In this document: piece by piece, positions 27,901 through 37,625 of the stretch
Layout of the letters: every line of letters starts with the position of its first letter
Position numbering within the stretch: the stretch's first letter is position 1
Source: Chamaea fasciata
Lineage: Eukaryota > Chordata > Aves > Passeriformes > Sylviidae
Direction of reading: 5' to 3'
DNA length: 64,000 nucleotides
Assembly (NCBI GenBank): GCA_029207755.1
Contig: JARCOQ010000016.1
Coordinates: forward strand, 3,911,001-3,975,000
Translations under genes and position numbers: made by a program
The notes under the pieces: generated by a model
The model's database searches: none
Told to the model about the DNA's origin: nothing
What the model saw: the letters and a program-made list of their open reading frames with translations, nothing else

Positions 27901-30900
27901 GATCTGAAAATTAATCCTAAGCTCAGGTCTCTGCTCATATATGGCACTTAAACAAGAGAAGTCATCCTGGGTATTATAAATAATAAAAATCACATATTTA
28001 TTGATCCCCTTAGGCATTTTATGTTTTCTTGTAGCAATTTAACTGATTCTGTGAGGCAATCCAGCACCATTTCTTCTGGTGAAGGCTTTCCTTGTGACCT
28101 GGCAGAAGACGTGCAGAGTGTTTTCACACCATTTGCATTTAGCAAGTGGTTGGGTAACAGTGCCCTGTTTTAGTGTCACATGTAGGTGGTGACAGTGCTC
28201 CTCCTGAAGGCCATGGCCACACACTGGGGAGGCTCAGGATGTATATTTATGCTTCATAGCTTCTGGTAGGATTTTAAGCATCTAGTAACAAACCCTTCAA
28301 TTATATTTACTATGCTTATGCATACTATCTTACTGCTTTTGTAGGCAAGAGCTATTTTGCAAGGTTTTCTGGATGACTCTGGCCAGACCATCAGCACACT
28401 AAAAAGTTTTGATTTAGTTGGATTAGGAGCTGTTCTCTGTGCTTTGAACTCCACAGAAATCACATCCATAAGGACTGCTGAATTCAGGTACTGCATTTAA
28501 TAGCTAATGAAATATTTATTAGTAACTCTATTGATAAAATTTATCGTGCCATTTTTTGTTCCATCAAGATTTTTAGAGCCTAAAGGACAACTTTTTACAT
28601 TTTAAATGCTTTTAGAAAAGCAGAGGGCATGCAGCAGTTGTTTAAAACATAGTTTAAAGCATTCTTTCATAGTTTTCCTCTGCTATTTTTATCCCAACAT
28701 TTAAGCATTGAATCAAAAATCCAGGTTTTCGCTCAAAACGTGAAATGTTTGTATGCAATTTGTGTACATATATTTTAAATTGAAAATGTGTTTTACAGTC
28801 TTCTTACAACAGGCTAAGCATATTCCAGGCCTATTTAATACTGCATGTAATTGCAGCTTGTAATAGTGACCTTGTTGCCTTTTGCAGTGCTGCAATTGCA
28901 AGAATTGGCCTGTTGTTTTGTAGCACCCCTGCTCTGAGGCAGTTTAAGAAGATGACAGAATCTGTGTTTGGTGCTGCTACCAGCTGGAATGGCTCTGTTT
29001 TACAGGAAATTGGTACTATAGCAGGTAACAATACTACCACTCCAGATGGTGATGGTTGTGAAGAATTGCTATTAAGAGATGGGTTCACCTAGCTGGGGAT
29101 TTTTCTAGACTGGCAAAAGACATTTCTTCCAGAGGAGAGTCACCTGCAGGGACAAACACCTGGAGAGTCACTTCCAGCAATTTCAGAAGCACTAAGGAAA
29201 AGTCATGGTATTCTCTGTAAGGTTCTGTAAATCTGGTCAAACTGACCTTGGGAAGCACAGCCTGAAGTTACTTGGGTCCTGTAATTTGGAAAGGGTAAAT
29301 CAAGGAGGTCAAAACCAAGCAGAATTCCAGACCCAGCCACTCTTTGTGAACCAGGCTGTACTGGCAGGAGCTGTGCTCTGGCTGCACAAGCATCCTGCCT
29401 GGAAAGAATAGGCTGCCCAGGGAAGAGCACAAGGGCAGGATTGGCCTGGAGTGATGCTTCTCCAGAGTGCTCTTGTGTCCTCGGAGATCTCCTGAGCCAA
29501 AGGTCACTCCCAGTTTTGTTCCTGGATTTGTTTCCCTGTTAATTGTTTACCTGCACATTGAACTCTCGTAATTTTTAGCATCCCCAATGCCTGTGGCAAT
29601 GATTCCCCACTGTAACTACCTAAGTGGTGAAGAAGTCACTGCCATTGCATGATTATGCTCCCTAACTGTGGATCAGAAGAGACTGTGAATGAGCATTCCC
29701 TAATAACATTGCTTATGATTTTATAGGTTTTTATAATTCTCTTTTTCAAGATAAAGTAGTTTGGGTAGAGTACATTCCATGTCAATGGCTAAGGTCGGAT
29801 GATATGTAATGCTGAAATATAATGAAAAAGAACATAGAAAGAACCAGCATCTCTCTATATACCACCGTGGAACAAACAATTTATTACATATTTTTAATAA
29901 ATCCTTAAAGTTTACATTACCTTAAAAATAAATTTTATAAAAAGAACATTAACTGAGTTTTGTTTCTGTTATGTGGATTTTTTTAGGTGGTTTGAATGAG
30001 GATGAATTAAAAGCTTTTGATAAACGCTTGATGCCGTATTTCCAGCCATCAGCAGTAAGACATATACCTCCTGAAATTTTCCAAGTAAGAGCTTGATTAC
30101 TGAAGAAGTTACTAAATTTCTATTGTTTTTACTCCAGTATAAGTAAACTACTGCACTGATTTATAGGTTTTGGGTTTTGGCAGAAAAATTTCTATGGTCT
30201 GTTAAGTGAGAGACCATCAAGGATCTGGAACATTAACTTTCAGCTGTATCATCTGTATTTGTGATGCCCATGAAATATGCTAGACAAGCTTTATTCATCC
30301 TTCAGAATGCATCCCCCCAACAAAGCAAGTTTCACAAAACAGGGAATGGACGCTGTATCTTCCAACATTTTATTCAGATCTGAATTTTTTTTCTATGTTT
30401 ATTAACATTTGCAAGGATGCTGTAATAGCTACAGATTTCTCTGCTGACTGTGCAAGAGCTGTTTTATTAACCTAAAATCTGGCACCATTCTCCTGAGTTA
30501 GCTCTGAAAAACAGATTGTGCAGGCAGATACAGATCAGAAAGGAATTACATCTAATTACAGCACTGCTGAATGTGGACCAGAAATTAGAACAGGGATCCT
30601 GAGATCATTGCCCCTGACTTTCTTTGACTTGGTGACAAGATTAATACTCTGCCTGGGCTGGTCTCTTTCAGATGCTCAGGCAAGCAATGTAGTTATGGAC
30701 AGATGAGCTAAACAGAGAGTTAACTGTGTCAGCTCCCATAAAAAAGAAAAACTCCTTGAGCACTAACTGTTTGTGCAGAGTACCACTGACAGTTCATATA
30801 AGCTTAAAATGTCCTTACAGAAACTATTTCTTTGCAAAACAGCTGTATATCTTCTTGTAGAATTTCTATCAAACGACATTTTTCTTAGTAAGAGTAGTAA

Positions 30901-33325
30901 TGATGCTACAAGAAGTGATTAACAAAAAGGCAAGGTACCTCTTTGGAAGAGCTTTCTGTATTTGAAAGATTCAAAGAAGATTTTGGTTTTACACAGGTTA
31001 TTTATGGCCTAATTTTGCAGCTGTATAAATTATTCAGATTTTGATTTATGAAAAATTACATTGTATTATGGACTTCAAGTGAATTAAGAAGATGCTCAAT
31101 TCAAAATGTCCGAACCTGTAGACATTTCCATGAGTTTGCTCAGTTTAAACCAGCACACCACTTGGTAGACAATGAAAAATGGGCAAGGGTTTGCTCCATC
31201 ATCTGACCTACTTGCAAGGCGAATTTTGTCTTTCCAAAGTAAAACCTGGATGCAGAATTGTTGCAAGAAAAAAAGCTTGTTGTGTAGGAGGATAAAAATG
31301 CTTGTGACTGCAGAATGTTAACTGGAACTAAAGCAATCCAGCCTGCCCAATAATGCAGACTTCACAAACTGGTCAATTGCTATGTGATATAAGATAATTA
31401 CTGTAAGATTATGATAGCCATGTTTAATTTTTAAACTTAATATGAACAAACTGGGAAGATTTTCAATCTAAAAGGGAAAATTGAATAATGAGATTAAAGC
31501 ATGGGGTCTTTTCATCTCATTGCTCTACTGCTAACTATAATCAAAGGTCAAATATAAGTTCAAGTGAGGTTGCTTGGGAGCAGATATAAGAGGAAATAAA
31601 TGAAAACACAAGAGGTTGCACAACACCATTAGTCTTTGAACAAATCAGAAAAGAAATGGCTGGAAAATTAAACTCCAGCAATATATTGAAGAAGTGTACA
31701 ATACAGTACTGGCATAGAAAGCTTCTCAAGCTGTCAGCTCCCAACATCAAAGAGAAAGGTGGCAGATAGATGAGTGGTCAGGGAAGTAAATGAATACAGA
31801 GGATTCTTTTAAGCTCTATTGAGCTCTTTTATAGCAACACAATGTTGAAGGCTACTGTCCCTCATTCCAAATGCAAGGAAGTGCTGACTTCTGATTCCTT
31901 ACCTGCCTTCTATAATTGACAGCCAAAACCAATTTTTCTGTCTTTTGTTCCTGCCAGGCTTTGTCCCCAGAACAACTAGCGAACCTGGGCCCTGAGAATG
32001 CCGCCATGGTTACAGGACTGCAGCGGGAGCATCTGGATGCATCACAGCTCCAGAGCCTGGGGCTGGCACTGGAGGGAGCCAGGACCAGCAGCCCAGGGAC
32101 ACAGAGCACTGCAGCATCTCCCCAGGAGGGGCAATCCCCGGCTCCAAGTGGTGAGTGGAGTCCTGCTCCTGCCCAGGGGAAGGGCACACAGTGGGGTGTG
32201 AGGTCCCACAGCGCACACCAGGATCAGGCATCTGTTCTGAGAGTGGGTTACGGTGAATTTACTTACCAACTTCTATAGTCACGCCTAAAATCACTTGCCT
32301 GACCAAGACAAACAGCCAGGAGGATGTTGGATTTACCCAGAGCAAAAGGTAATGGAGGAAGACTGTCAGATGGCATTAGCAGCTGTCTAGTAGCATTACA
32401 CTGTGCTAAGCACTAGCTTGTGTAAAACGTAGTCTGAAACAGTGAGCTTTTTCCTCTCCTTCTTGCCCATATTCTTTGCCTAAATTTAAGGCAGGGGTCT
32501 CCATCTCTGGATCTTCAGGTCAAGACCTTTATGAGCAGCAGAATGTTGTTTGCAGAGCTGCAAGTGGGAGAGGAGGTAGTACTGGGGTGGATTAGCATCT
32601 TTATCCAGACTGTAGGACAACTGAATAGTTTTTCCTGTCGTTCCCATCCTATTTGGAATTAAAGCCTATTAGTACCTATACTTCAGTAGTTTAATCTTCT
32701 TCATATTTCAGTTTATACTGGGCAAGTCACACTGACAGTGTCAATGGATGTGTTACTGTGAGAGAGTTTGCACATAGTCAAGACAATGTTGAGAACTTAT
32801 CCCTATCAGACAGCAAATATTGTTGCTTCCAGTGACACCAGCGAGATGTAAGCTGTTGGAGGAGAGAGAGAGAGAGAAGCCAAAGTGCTGAAACAGGAGT
32901 GAGGGGAACTAAATTGCTATGGTACCCTTGCTGGAATTAGAGCAGACCTTCCCAGAAGCACCTGGGAGTGCTCTTAGCCCAACTCCCTCTCACATATGAC
33001 CTGTTCCTCCTGGAGCTCTGCCAGAGGGAGGAGTTTTCCGGGTAAAGGTCACCTGAGTTCTTGAGCTTCTTGTCCATTGTTCCTGTCTCCCTAGGAAATG
33101 CTTCTCTTTGGAGCACGTATGTTAAACTGGAAGGGACCTGAGATGTAGCTTGGGTTCAACTGTTAGAATTTGCTGCTCCTCTTTGGGGTGGTGTAGGTAA
33201 GACTTCTAAGCCTGAGCTGTGGCGTGACACTAAGAAATAAAGCCTTCTGCTTTCCAGGTGCTCCTTGTTTGAGTGGCTTTGGCATCTGGCTGTGTGCTGT
33301 GTTTACACTGCACCTGCCTTTCTGA
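862..33325 (+). CDS. OTOA: Otoancorin, complete gene, 28 coding exons (span including introns)
   Basis: Otoancorin is a GPI-anchored glycoprotein of the inner ear. In mammals it attaches the tectorial membrane to the spiral limbus, and its loss causes recessive deafness DFNB22. The 28 exons listed below join in a single frame: 3405 bases, 1134 residues plus stop, close to the mammalian length. The order is a signal peptide (residues 1 to about 22), a mesothelin/stereocilin-type helical-repeat body, a Pro/Ser/Thr-rich stretch near residues 1080-1112, and a hydrophobic tail ending HLPF. Conserved blocks include [39 protein letters not shown] and LMPYFQPSA. Many N-glycosylation sequons fit an extracellular protein. 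Introns are AT-rich and hold no other recognised gene. About 14 residues present in the mammalian protein are missing between exons 10 and 11. The gene identity is firm; the ear function is known from mammals. Confidence 0.97.
1276..1304 (+). CDS. OTOA: OTOA exon 2 (29-base microexon)
   Basis: Encodes [10 protein letters not shown], which aligns to the mammalian DLHPLLQNMA segment. The acceptor is TTTTACAG and the donor GTTAGT. It enters in phase 1 and ends on a codon boundary. Confidence 0.85.
1392..1422 (+). CDS. OTOA: OTOA exon 3 (31-base microexon)
   Basis: Encodes [10 protein letters not shown] plus one base, matching the family motif EEIIDGSYLN. The borders are TTCCTTAG and GTAACG. Confidence 0.88.
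1516..1543 (+). CDS. OTOA: OTOA exon 4 (28-base microexon)
   Basis: Encodes ALLDVLYFQ in the phase set by exon 3 and leaves two bases for exon 5. The acceptor is TGCAG and the donor GTAATG. Confidence 0.85.
2410..2497 (+). CDS. OTOA: OTOA exon 5
   Basis: Encodes [17 protein letters not shown] and onwards to TLRSLQ, matching the family segment SSHVWTDDL...IPSLQ. It ends on a codon boundary before GTTTGTG. Confidence 0.92.
3945..4076 (+). CDS. OTOA: OTOA exon 6
   Basis: 44 codons containing [20 protein letters not shown] and [14 protein letters not shown]. The phase of exon 7 requires the donor at 4077. A second GTGAGT four bases on (4081) would shift the frame. Confidence 0.93.
4688..4923 (+). 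CDS. OTOA: OTOA exon 7
   Basis: The longest exon, about 79 residues. It contains the conserved [17 protein letters not shown] (with an N-R-T sequon), [13 protein letters not shown] and LEDAFRNL. It ends two bases into a codon before GTAAGC. Confidence 0.96.
5137..5240 (+). CDS. OTOA: OTOA exon 8
   Basis: Encodes [20 protein letters not shown] and [15 protein letters not shown]. This is nearly colinear with mammalian FKDLYDKTSAHSQRALYSWM. The donor is GTATGT. Confidence 0.95.
5441..5512 (-). mobile_element. CR1 LINE 3' tail fragment
   Basis: The + strand reads GAATCATCCTATTGTTAAGG and then CTGGAAAAGACCTCCAGGAT CATCGAGTCCAACC. This is the reverse complement of the conserved CR1 3' end, so the element lies on the minus strand. 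It is a short truncated copy in OTOA intron 8. Confidence 0.75.
7628..7734 (+). CDS. OTOA: OTOA exon 9
   Basis: Encodes [20 protein letters not shown] and [16 protein letters not shown], the mammalian [20 protein letters not shown] block. The donor is GTAAGT. Confidence 0.96.
8192..8331 (+). CDS. OTOA: OTOA exon 10, followed by a GC donor
   Basis: Encodes [20 protein letters not shown] through RNTSTLY and two bases of the next codon. The only frame-consistent 3' border is CTCTACAG followed by GCAAGG, a typical non-canonical GC donor. No usable GT is nearby. Confidence 0.93.
10705..10828 (+). CDS. OTOA: OTOA exon 11
   Basis: Encodes [20 protein letters not shown] and [20 protein letters not shown]. 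Its first base completes an Arg codon with exon 10, so the two exons join directly although about 14 mammalian residues are absent between them. Confidence 0.95.
11186..11401 (+). CDS. OTOA: OTOA exon 12
   Basis: Exactly 72 codons. This is the best conserved block in the gene: [56 protein letters not shown]. It carries two sequons, NQT and NET. Confidence 0.98.
11898..12065 (+). CDS. OTOA: OTOA exon 13
   Basis: 56 codons with [20 protein letters not shown] and [14 protein letters not shown]. The acceptor is CCCTGCAG and the donor GTGATT, a weak donor that the frame supports. Confidence 0.96.
12373..12513 (+). CDS. OTOA: OTOA exon 14
   Basis: 47 codons with [20 protein letters not shown] and [17 protein letters not shown], matching mammalian [15 protein letters not shown]...GFNSTVLKDKEL. 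The donor is GTAAAA. Confidence 0.96.
12812..12872 (+). mobile_element. Probable CR1 3' tail fragment
   Basis: AGGTTGTATCAGATGATCTC followed by CAGAGCTCACTTCAGCCCTA resembles the sense strand of the CR1 tail. It is degenerate and lies in OTOA intron 14. Confidence 0.45.
13108..13163 (+). CDS. OTOA: OTOA exon 15
   Basis: Short exon encoding [18 protein letters not shown] plus two bases. The borders are TTTTCAG and GTATGG. Confidence 0.94.
13531..13648 (+). CDS. OTOA: OTOA exon 16
   Basis: Encodes [19 protein letters not shown] and onwards to NLHLLSPYQ. The family motif GQLVKGVTC is intact. The donor is GTAAAA, followed by a poly-A tract. Confidence 0.95.
14183..14256 (+). CDS. OTOA: OTOA exon 17
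   Basis: Encodes [19 protein letters not shown] and LLLALP. It matches [20 protein letters not shown]. The donor is GTGAGT. Confidence 0.95.
14714..14781. repeat. CT-rich (CTTT)n low-complexity tract
   Basis: About 68 bases of CTTT and CTCT units on the + strand in OTOA intron 17. Confidence 0.8.
15243..15297. repeat. Perfect 23-base inverted repeat (hairpin)
   Basis: The left arm at 15243-15265 is the exact reverse complement of the right arm at 15275-15297, with a 9-base loop (ACCTGTAAA). It lies in OTOA intron 17. No coding or known repeat explains it. Confidence 0.9.
15566..15701 (+). CDS. OTOA: OTOA exon 18
   Basis: Encodes [20 protein letters not shown] and onwards to VLQKVQECL. The family pattern CVPFL...SHKK..VL.KVQ.CL is present. 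The donor is GTGGGT. Confidence 0.94.
16568..16758 (+). CDS. OTOA: OTOA exon 19
   Basis: Encodes [20 protein letters not shown] and onwards to QLHQLYG. The SIADEY.VD..GNL.CHLP block is diagnostic. The donor is GTAAGG, two bases into the Gly codon. Confidence 0.96.
18154..18247 (+). CDS. OTOA: OTOA exon 20
   Basis: Encodes [20 protein letters not shown] and [18 protein letters not shown] matches mammalian HWTAETT and creates an N-W-T sequon. The donor is GTATGC. Confidence 0.94.
19371..19500 (+). CDS. OTOA: OTOA exon 21
   Basis: Encodes [20 protein letters not shown] and onwards to SLSRAG. It is among the less conserved exons but is framed by FPDVILQ and AVFESVSN. The donor is GTCAGT. Confidence 0.9.
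19501..22953 (+). other. OTOA intron 21 (3.45 kb), no gene recognised
   Basis: AT-rich sequence with poly-T and TTATTATAA-type low complexity. It holds one open frame (22316-22690) discussed under findings. I see no recognisable exon or RNA gene. Confidence 0.5.
22954..23141 (+). CDS. OTOA: OTOA exon 22
   Basis: Encodes 63 residues including [20 protein letters not shown] and [20 protein letters not shown]. It matches the mammalian LAEANACWALEDLRCME...VELLGAVQGF block. The acceptor is TTTTCCAG and the donor GTAACT. Confidence 0.95.
23142..26805 (+). other. OTOA intron 22 (3.66 kb), no gene recognised
   Basis: The largest OTOA intron. It has a poly-T run at 25858-25872 and several chance open frames with biased Leu/Cys/Ser composition. 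No conserved element was identified. Confidence 0.5.
26806..26961 (+). CDS. OTOA: OTOA exon 23
   Basis: 52 codons with [20 protein letters not shown] and [19 protein letters not shown]. The SLGRIALAL and SIDTVA.LS.QTEWT motifs are retained. The donor is GTGAGT. Confidence 0.96.
28345..28487 (+). CDS. OTOA: OTOA exon 24
   Basis: Encodes [20 protein letters not shown] and [20 protein letters not shown]. It matches ILQGYLDDSGYSI.DLKSF.LVGLGA.LCA.N.TEI. The donor is GTACTG. Confidence 0.95.
28888..29024 (+). CDS. OTOA: OTOA exon 25
   Basis: Encodes [20 protein letters not shown] and onwards to [10 protein letters not shown]. It aligns to VVARIGTLLCST...SSVLQELGTIAA. The donor is GTAACA. Confidence 0.95.
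29987..30084 (+). CDS. OTOA: OTOA exon 26
   Basis: Encodes [20 protein letters not shown] and [12 protein letters not shown]. The LMPYFQPSA motif is exact. The donor is GTAAGA. Confidence 0.96.
31535..31688 (+). repeat. Copy 1 of a 154-base direct repeat
   Basis: Begins CTATAATCAAAGGTCAAA and shares a core of about 135 bases (roughly five mismatches) with 36743-36896; similarity fades over the last 20 bases. It lies in OTOA intron 26. It could be a fragment of an unclassified dispersed repeat (LTR or old transposon) or a local duplication. Confidence 0.85.
31958..32150 (+). CDS. OTOA: OTOA exon 27
   Basis: Encodes [31 protein letters not shown], then a Ser/Thr/Pro/Gln-rich spacer that would sit just outside the membrane. 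The donor GTGAGT lies within the stem before the GPI region. Confidence 0.95.
33123..33175 (-). mobile_element. Possible decayed CR1 tail fragment
   Basis: AAACTGGAAGGGACCTGAGA followed by TGTAGCTTGGGTTCAAC resembles the antisense CR1 3' end. It is short and degenerate. Confidence 0.3.
33258..33325 (+). CDS. OTOA: OTOA exon 28 (GPI-anchor tail and stop)
   Basis: Encodes [20 protein letters not shown] and PF, then TGA at 33323-33325. Small residues followed by a hydrophobic C-terminus with no cytosolic tail fit a GPI attachment signal, as in mammalian OTOA. Confidence 0.92.
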
Positions 33326-34377
33326 ACCCTCAAGGGTTGAGCTTGAGGTAAGTTATATTTTCAGTTTGAGATAACTTTATGTCAGATCACCAGTAACAGA
33401 GAAGAAGGACTCTGGGACTCTTCTTCCTGCCTTGAATACAAAGCTAACAATTCTTGAATAATTTTCCTCTATTACAAAGGTGTCTTGTACCTTGGTTAGA
33501 CTATCTCTGAATCTAATCAAGGGGAAAACACTTTATCTTATCTTTATTGTAAAGCCAAACACAACAAAGGTATATTTAAAACTCCATGTAACACCAGTCA
33601 ATTACTGCATTGTTATTTGGAACATGTTCTTGGTTTTGCTCTGTGTTTTGCCCATTCCAGGCTATTGATAAGATTTTATTCCACAAACACTTCTATTTAG
33701 TAGAGTATTGCCATTAACTTTAATCGGATTTTAACATTTTGACAGGCTAATATTTAAGAAGAGCACCGGTGGGCTTGAAGTTTAGATTCCAATTAGGCAA
33801 ACTAAATGCTTAAGTATTCTACTTAGTCTTTCAGATTGCAAAGCAAGGCATGTCAAAAGACTTAATATTTTTCTTTGCTTTGATTTTCAGTGTCCTGGAG
33901 CTTACAACAGAGATGCCAGAGATAAAAGAGTGTCAGCTCAGCATGAACAGTAGAATCAAGAGGCTCTGAGATTTCTGAGCACAGAGTGGTTCAATTCTTA
34001 CAAGCAAGACCCTCATCTGCCATCATGATGAGAACTATCTCCTTTCCACAGCTTTGCCATTAGCAAGTAACACAGTATCCCTGCAAATACTTCAAGTTAA
34101 AAAACTGGGAACGGTTTATCTGTCTCATGAGAAAATCACTGAAATATAGGATTGTGTGTTAGGTAGGAACTTGAATTGTAGGTGGGACAGGTAGCAGGGG
34201 ACTGTTATTTGGAGGCTGATGTCTGATACCCAGTGCTTTTTACATGGGCTAATTTGGTCACACTTGTGTCCTTTTCTTGGGTTTCCTTTTACTTCAAGTG
34301 TACATTCCCTGGAGAGGGGCTATCCTTCTGTGTGGTGTGGTAGAATCTGCACTAAAAGATACTGCTCTTGCAATAAA
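33326..34377 (+). other. OTOA: OTOA 3' UTR with a possible intron
   Basis: A strong donor (GAG then GTAAGT) sits at 33348, only 22 bases after the stop. A good acceptor (TTGATTTTCAG) ends at 33890. The first AATAAA after it is at 34372-34377. Splicing 33348-33890 would leave a 3' UTR exon at 33891 to about 34395. The sites are visible, but their use is inferred. Confidence 0.4.
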
Positions 34378-34970
34378 ATAGCTTCATCTCAGAGCTGCTG
34401 GTTTAAATCCTGCTCAGACAAGAAGTGATAACCGGCTCTTAGAATTTTAGCACCTCTACAAAACGTAGTTTCCCTGTGGCTGTTTGTAGTCAATACAGAA
34501 CTGTTGACATTGAGGGCAATACTGTGGGTATTTCATGTGACAAAATGCACCATGGAAACCTGCTTATGTTCATCAAGAGACCGTCCTTTCACTCCAGGTG
34601 GAGTTGAAGTGTACACCTGGGAATACTAAGAGGAAACTGTTCACTGGGCCTATGCACTACTAGGTATGCCAACTCAGTATTTTCCACAAGACCTAGAATA
34701 AGGAATTTCTCATCATTATAAACCATAGATATTTTCCTGTGTTTTATCAGCATATGACTTAAGTGTCTAGTACTAGCTTCTCATGCCACACCTCAATATT
34801 TTAAGCAATATGGGGAAAAGGATATATTAAAACCCTCTGCATGTGAATATACATTTTGATGTTGTTCAACATGATTTTACGCCATGAACACATGGCACAG
34901 TTTTCCATTTTGCCATTGCAAAAGTCTTATTTTTTCTAGACTAAAAAAGGCAATGCATGGACTGAAAAGT

Positions 34971-35294
34971 TTAGCTTTTTTGTTCTGGGCTGTACTGTAG
35001 TAAATGCCCTTCAAACCGTAATTTGTATTTCTTTATGGCAAACATTCCAACTGGCTTCTCAGCCTGGAAAGTAAAATTGAAATTTTTCTCAGGTGGGTTA
35101 GCAATAGGAGTGGGAAGGAGGGAGAGCTGGAGGGAAGAGCCCAGCTGCTGCTGGGGCAAGGTGGATATGAGCTCTTGCTGCAGTTGGGAGTAACAGTTCC
35201 CACCACAGTCCCATACATTCTGTAATTCCTGCAGCAGCAGGGCTAACTTGATTCTCAGGGCTTTGTTATTGGCAAAGTAGGCAGTGAGAGCCAT
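34971..35294 (-). other. Unassigned 107-codon open frame, minus strand
   Basis: ATG at 35294 in a good context (GAGAAATGG) opens a 107-residue frame. The start reads MALTAYFANNKALRIKLALL, followed by a Gln/Leu-rich helical stretch. Composition looks more protein-like than that of other open stretches here, with few Cys/Ser/His runs. I recognise no family and see no nearby exon partner. It may be a chance frame, a decayed gene or a small gene. Confidence 0.2.
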
Positions 35295-36742
35295 TTCTCA
35301 CCCCCTCCTTTCCCTCTCCCCTTCAGCAATCTGCTGCTTGGGAACTGCCTTTGCCTATAACTAACCCTGGCAAGTGTGACATGATGTTATAGATAATACT
35401 ATACGCTTTAGTTGTGCATTTTATAAGCAAAGAATTATGATTGCTGCAAACTGCCTGGCTCTTTTTTTCTCTAATCCTCACCGTGAGATTCCAGCTTCCC
35501 CAGCTGTGTTTCCTCTTCTGCATGTGAACAGGAGATTGAGACATATATTTAAATAGAAAGAAGTTTGTTTTATTAATCCCAGCAAACACATGCAAATGTC
35601 CACTAAAACCAAGAAATGCTTCAGTGGATCAAATGCATTATAAAGCTTTGTCTGTGTTTTCACATTAGAAAGTTCTGCCTCACTCAGATGTGAAAGTACT
35701 AAAAGGTTTTTTGATTTCTAGAAATTGCCTGACTTGAATTCTGTGGGCACTTCTGAAGATGCAGGAGAGTGTTTTCATGTCAAGAAGACAGTCAGAATTT
35801 CCAGTTCAGCTGCTTCGGTCAGATACGTGACTTAGCTCTACCAAGCCCTTCAAAAATCTATATGAGTAGAAAGTGATCTTCTTCTGTCAATATACCTGGG
35901 AGTGATTCTGTTTGCAATTTTGTGAGTCAGAGTTTAGCTTTTAATTGGAGCAGGAGTGAGCTCTTTGTTTTGTGCCATCTGTGCTGTAATTTCTTTCAAG
36001 CACAAGTGCTTTTAAATAGCTGAACTGCTTGATTATTTATATATTTTATTAATGAAATAATTATGTTAAGAACTTTGGCATTGCATTTACGTTTGGTCAA
36101 GGACTTATCTATTTCTTACAAGAGTAGTGTAGGAGGGTAAATGTGGAGCACTGACTTTATGTTGTACCTATTTCACGGTGAGATTGCAAATCCTGTTTGG
36201 TTTATGAGATGGTGTGAGCATCGTGGATGGCAAGTATTGTAGAAAAGCAATTTTACTGCTGCCAGTGTACCTCTTGTAAAGGTCACTGATAGAAAAGCCC
36301 ATTCTACACAATCTGGGATTCATGAGACACCTCCATCAAAACTGTTGAAACTGAATTTCCGTGGGAAGAATAGATGGAAAGGGGAGAAAGGCATGGAGAG
36401 CACAAGTATGCATGGTATGTAGTCTGTGTGTGACCTGCTGTCCATTCACAACCCTGCACACTGCCAGAGGAAACTGAAACATGTACACTTCACTTCTATG
36501 AAACAAACCACAGGACCCCTCAGTGCAGGCATCTCCCCCCTCTGCAGAGGTGTATTGCATACAACATGGCACGTGATCACTTGCACTGGAATGCATTCAT
36601 GGGAAAAATGTCTCACAGTCCTTCTCTTTTTGCGTGATCAGGATTTTGGGGAAGAATATACTACAGAGTAATGTGGTATTAAGATTTGATTCTTCAAGAA
36701 ATATGGCTGTTTGTAGATGTGGGTAACATTTGTTTAAACCAG

Positions 36743-36896
36743 CTACAATCAAAGGTCAAACGTAAGTTCAAGTGAGGTTGCTTGGGAGCAGATATAAGAG
36801 GAAATAAATGAAAACACAAGAGGTTGCACAACACCATCAGTCTTTGAACAAATCAGGAAAGAAATGGCTGGAAAATTACATTCCAATTATATATTG
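36743..36896 (+). repeat. Copy 2 of the 154-base direct repeat
   Basis: Begins CTACAATCAAAGGTCAAA and is nearly identical to 31535-31688, in the same orientation about 5.2 kb away across the OTOA 3' end. The flanks do not match, so the similarity is confined to this unit. Confidence 0.85.
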
Positions 36897-37599
36897 CTTA
36901 AGCTTAATTTCTCCTACATTCTTCTTAGTTCTTTTAGATCTTTGAAAAAGAAAAAAAAAATAGGATTGAGCATAAATCTGCTGTTGAATGTATGTCACGA
37001 TAATAATTTCATCTGCTTATGGTGAGAACTGCAGCTCTCCTCTCCTCTTGTGACTCCTCTGATGGTTGCTGGGCAGTGCCATACATCCTATGGGATGTAC
37101 ATCTAACCATCCAACTGCTGACAGTCACAACTCTGGTGTAGGTCTGGCTCCTCTGAGTGCTCTGAGCCCCGTGACAGGTGACCCAGCAGTATGTGAGAGG
37201 AGGGATTTAATTTCATTCCTGTGATTGAATGTAGGATGCTTCCGGATTTAACCGAAGGGAAGAAATACTTTTGTTGGCCTATTATTTCACTGCCTGATAC
37301 CTTTATGTTCAGAATTGGGTTTAGAAAAGAGAAAAGGGCTACTGGTTCTGGATCAGCAGGAGGGAAAATATCCCTTTGACCTGGTACTGAGGTAAATGCC
37401 ACATCTGTTGTATCTCTAAAGCCCTGAAAGGAAGAAAACAACTACCCATCCACAGTGTCTGAAAAGTGTCCCTGTTAAAGCTGGCGTTCTGGCTGTTGAC
37501 AGGTTTTGTACAGTGCATGGAATGTTTGACTCCCAGTGATCTCAATCTGTCACATCAGAGCTAACCAGCTCCTCAGTGTGAGGCTCTAAAGATACTGTT

Positions 37600-37625
37600 A
37601 AAAAAAAAAAAGAAAAAAAAAAAAA
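37600..37625. repeat. Poly-A tract
   Basis: 26 bases, all A except one G. No obvious retrocopy precedes it. Confidence 0.9.
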
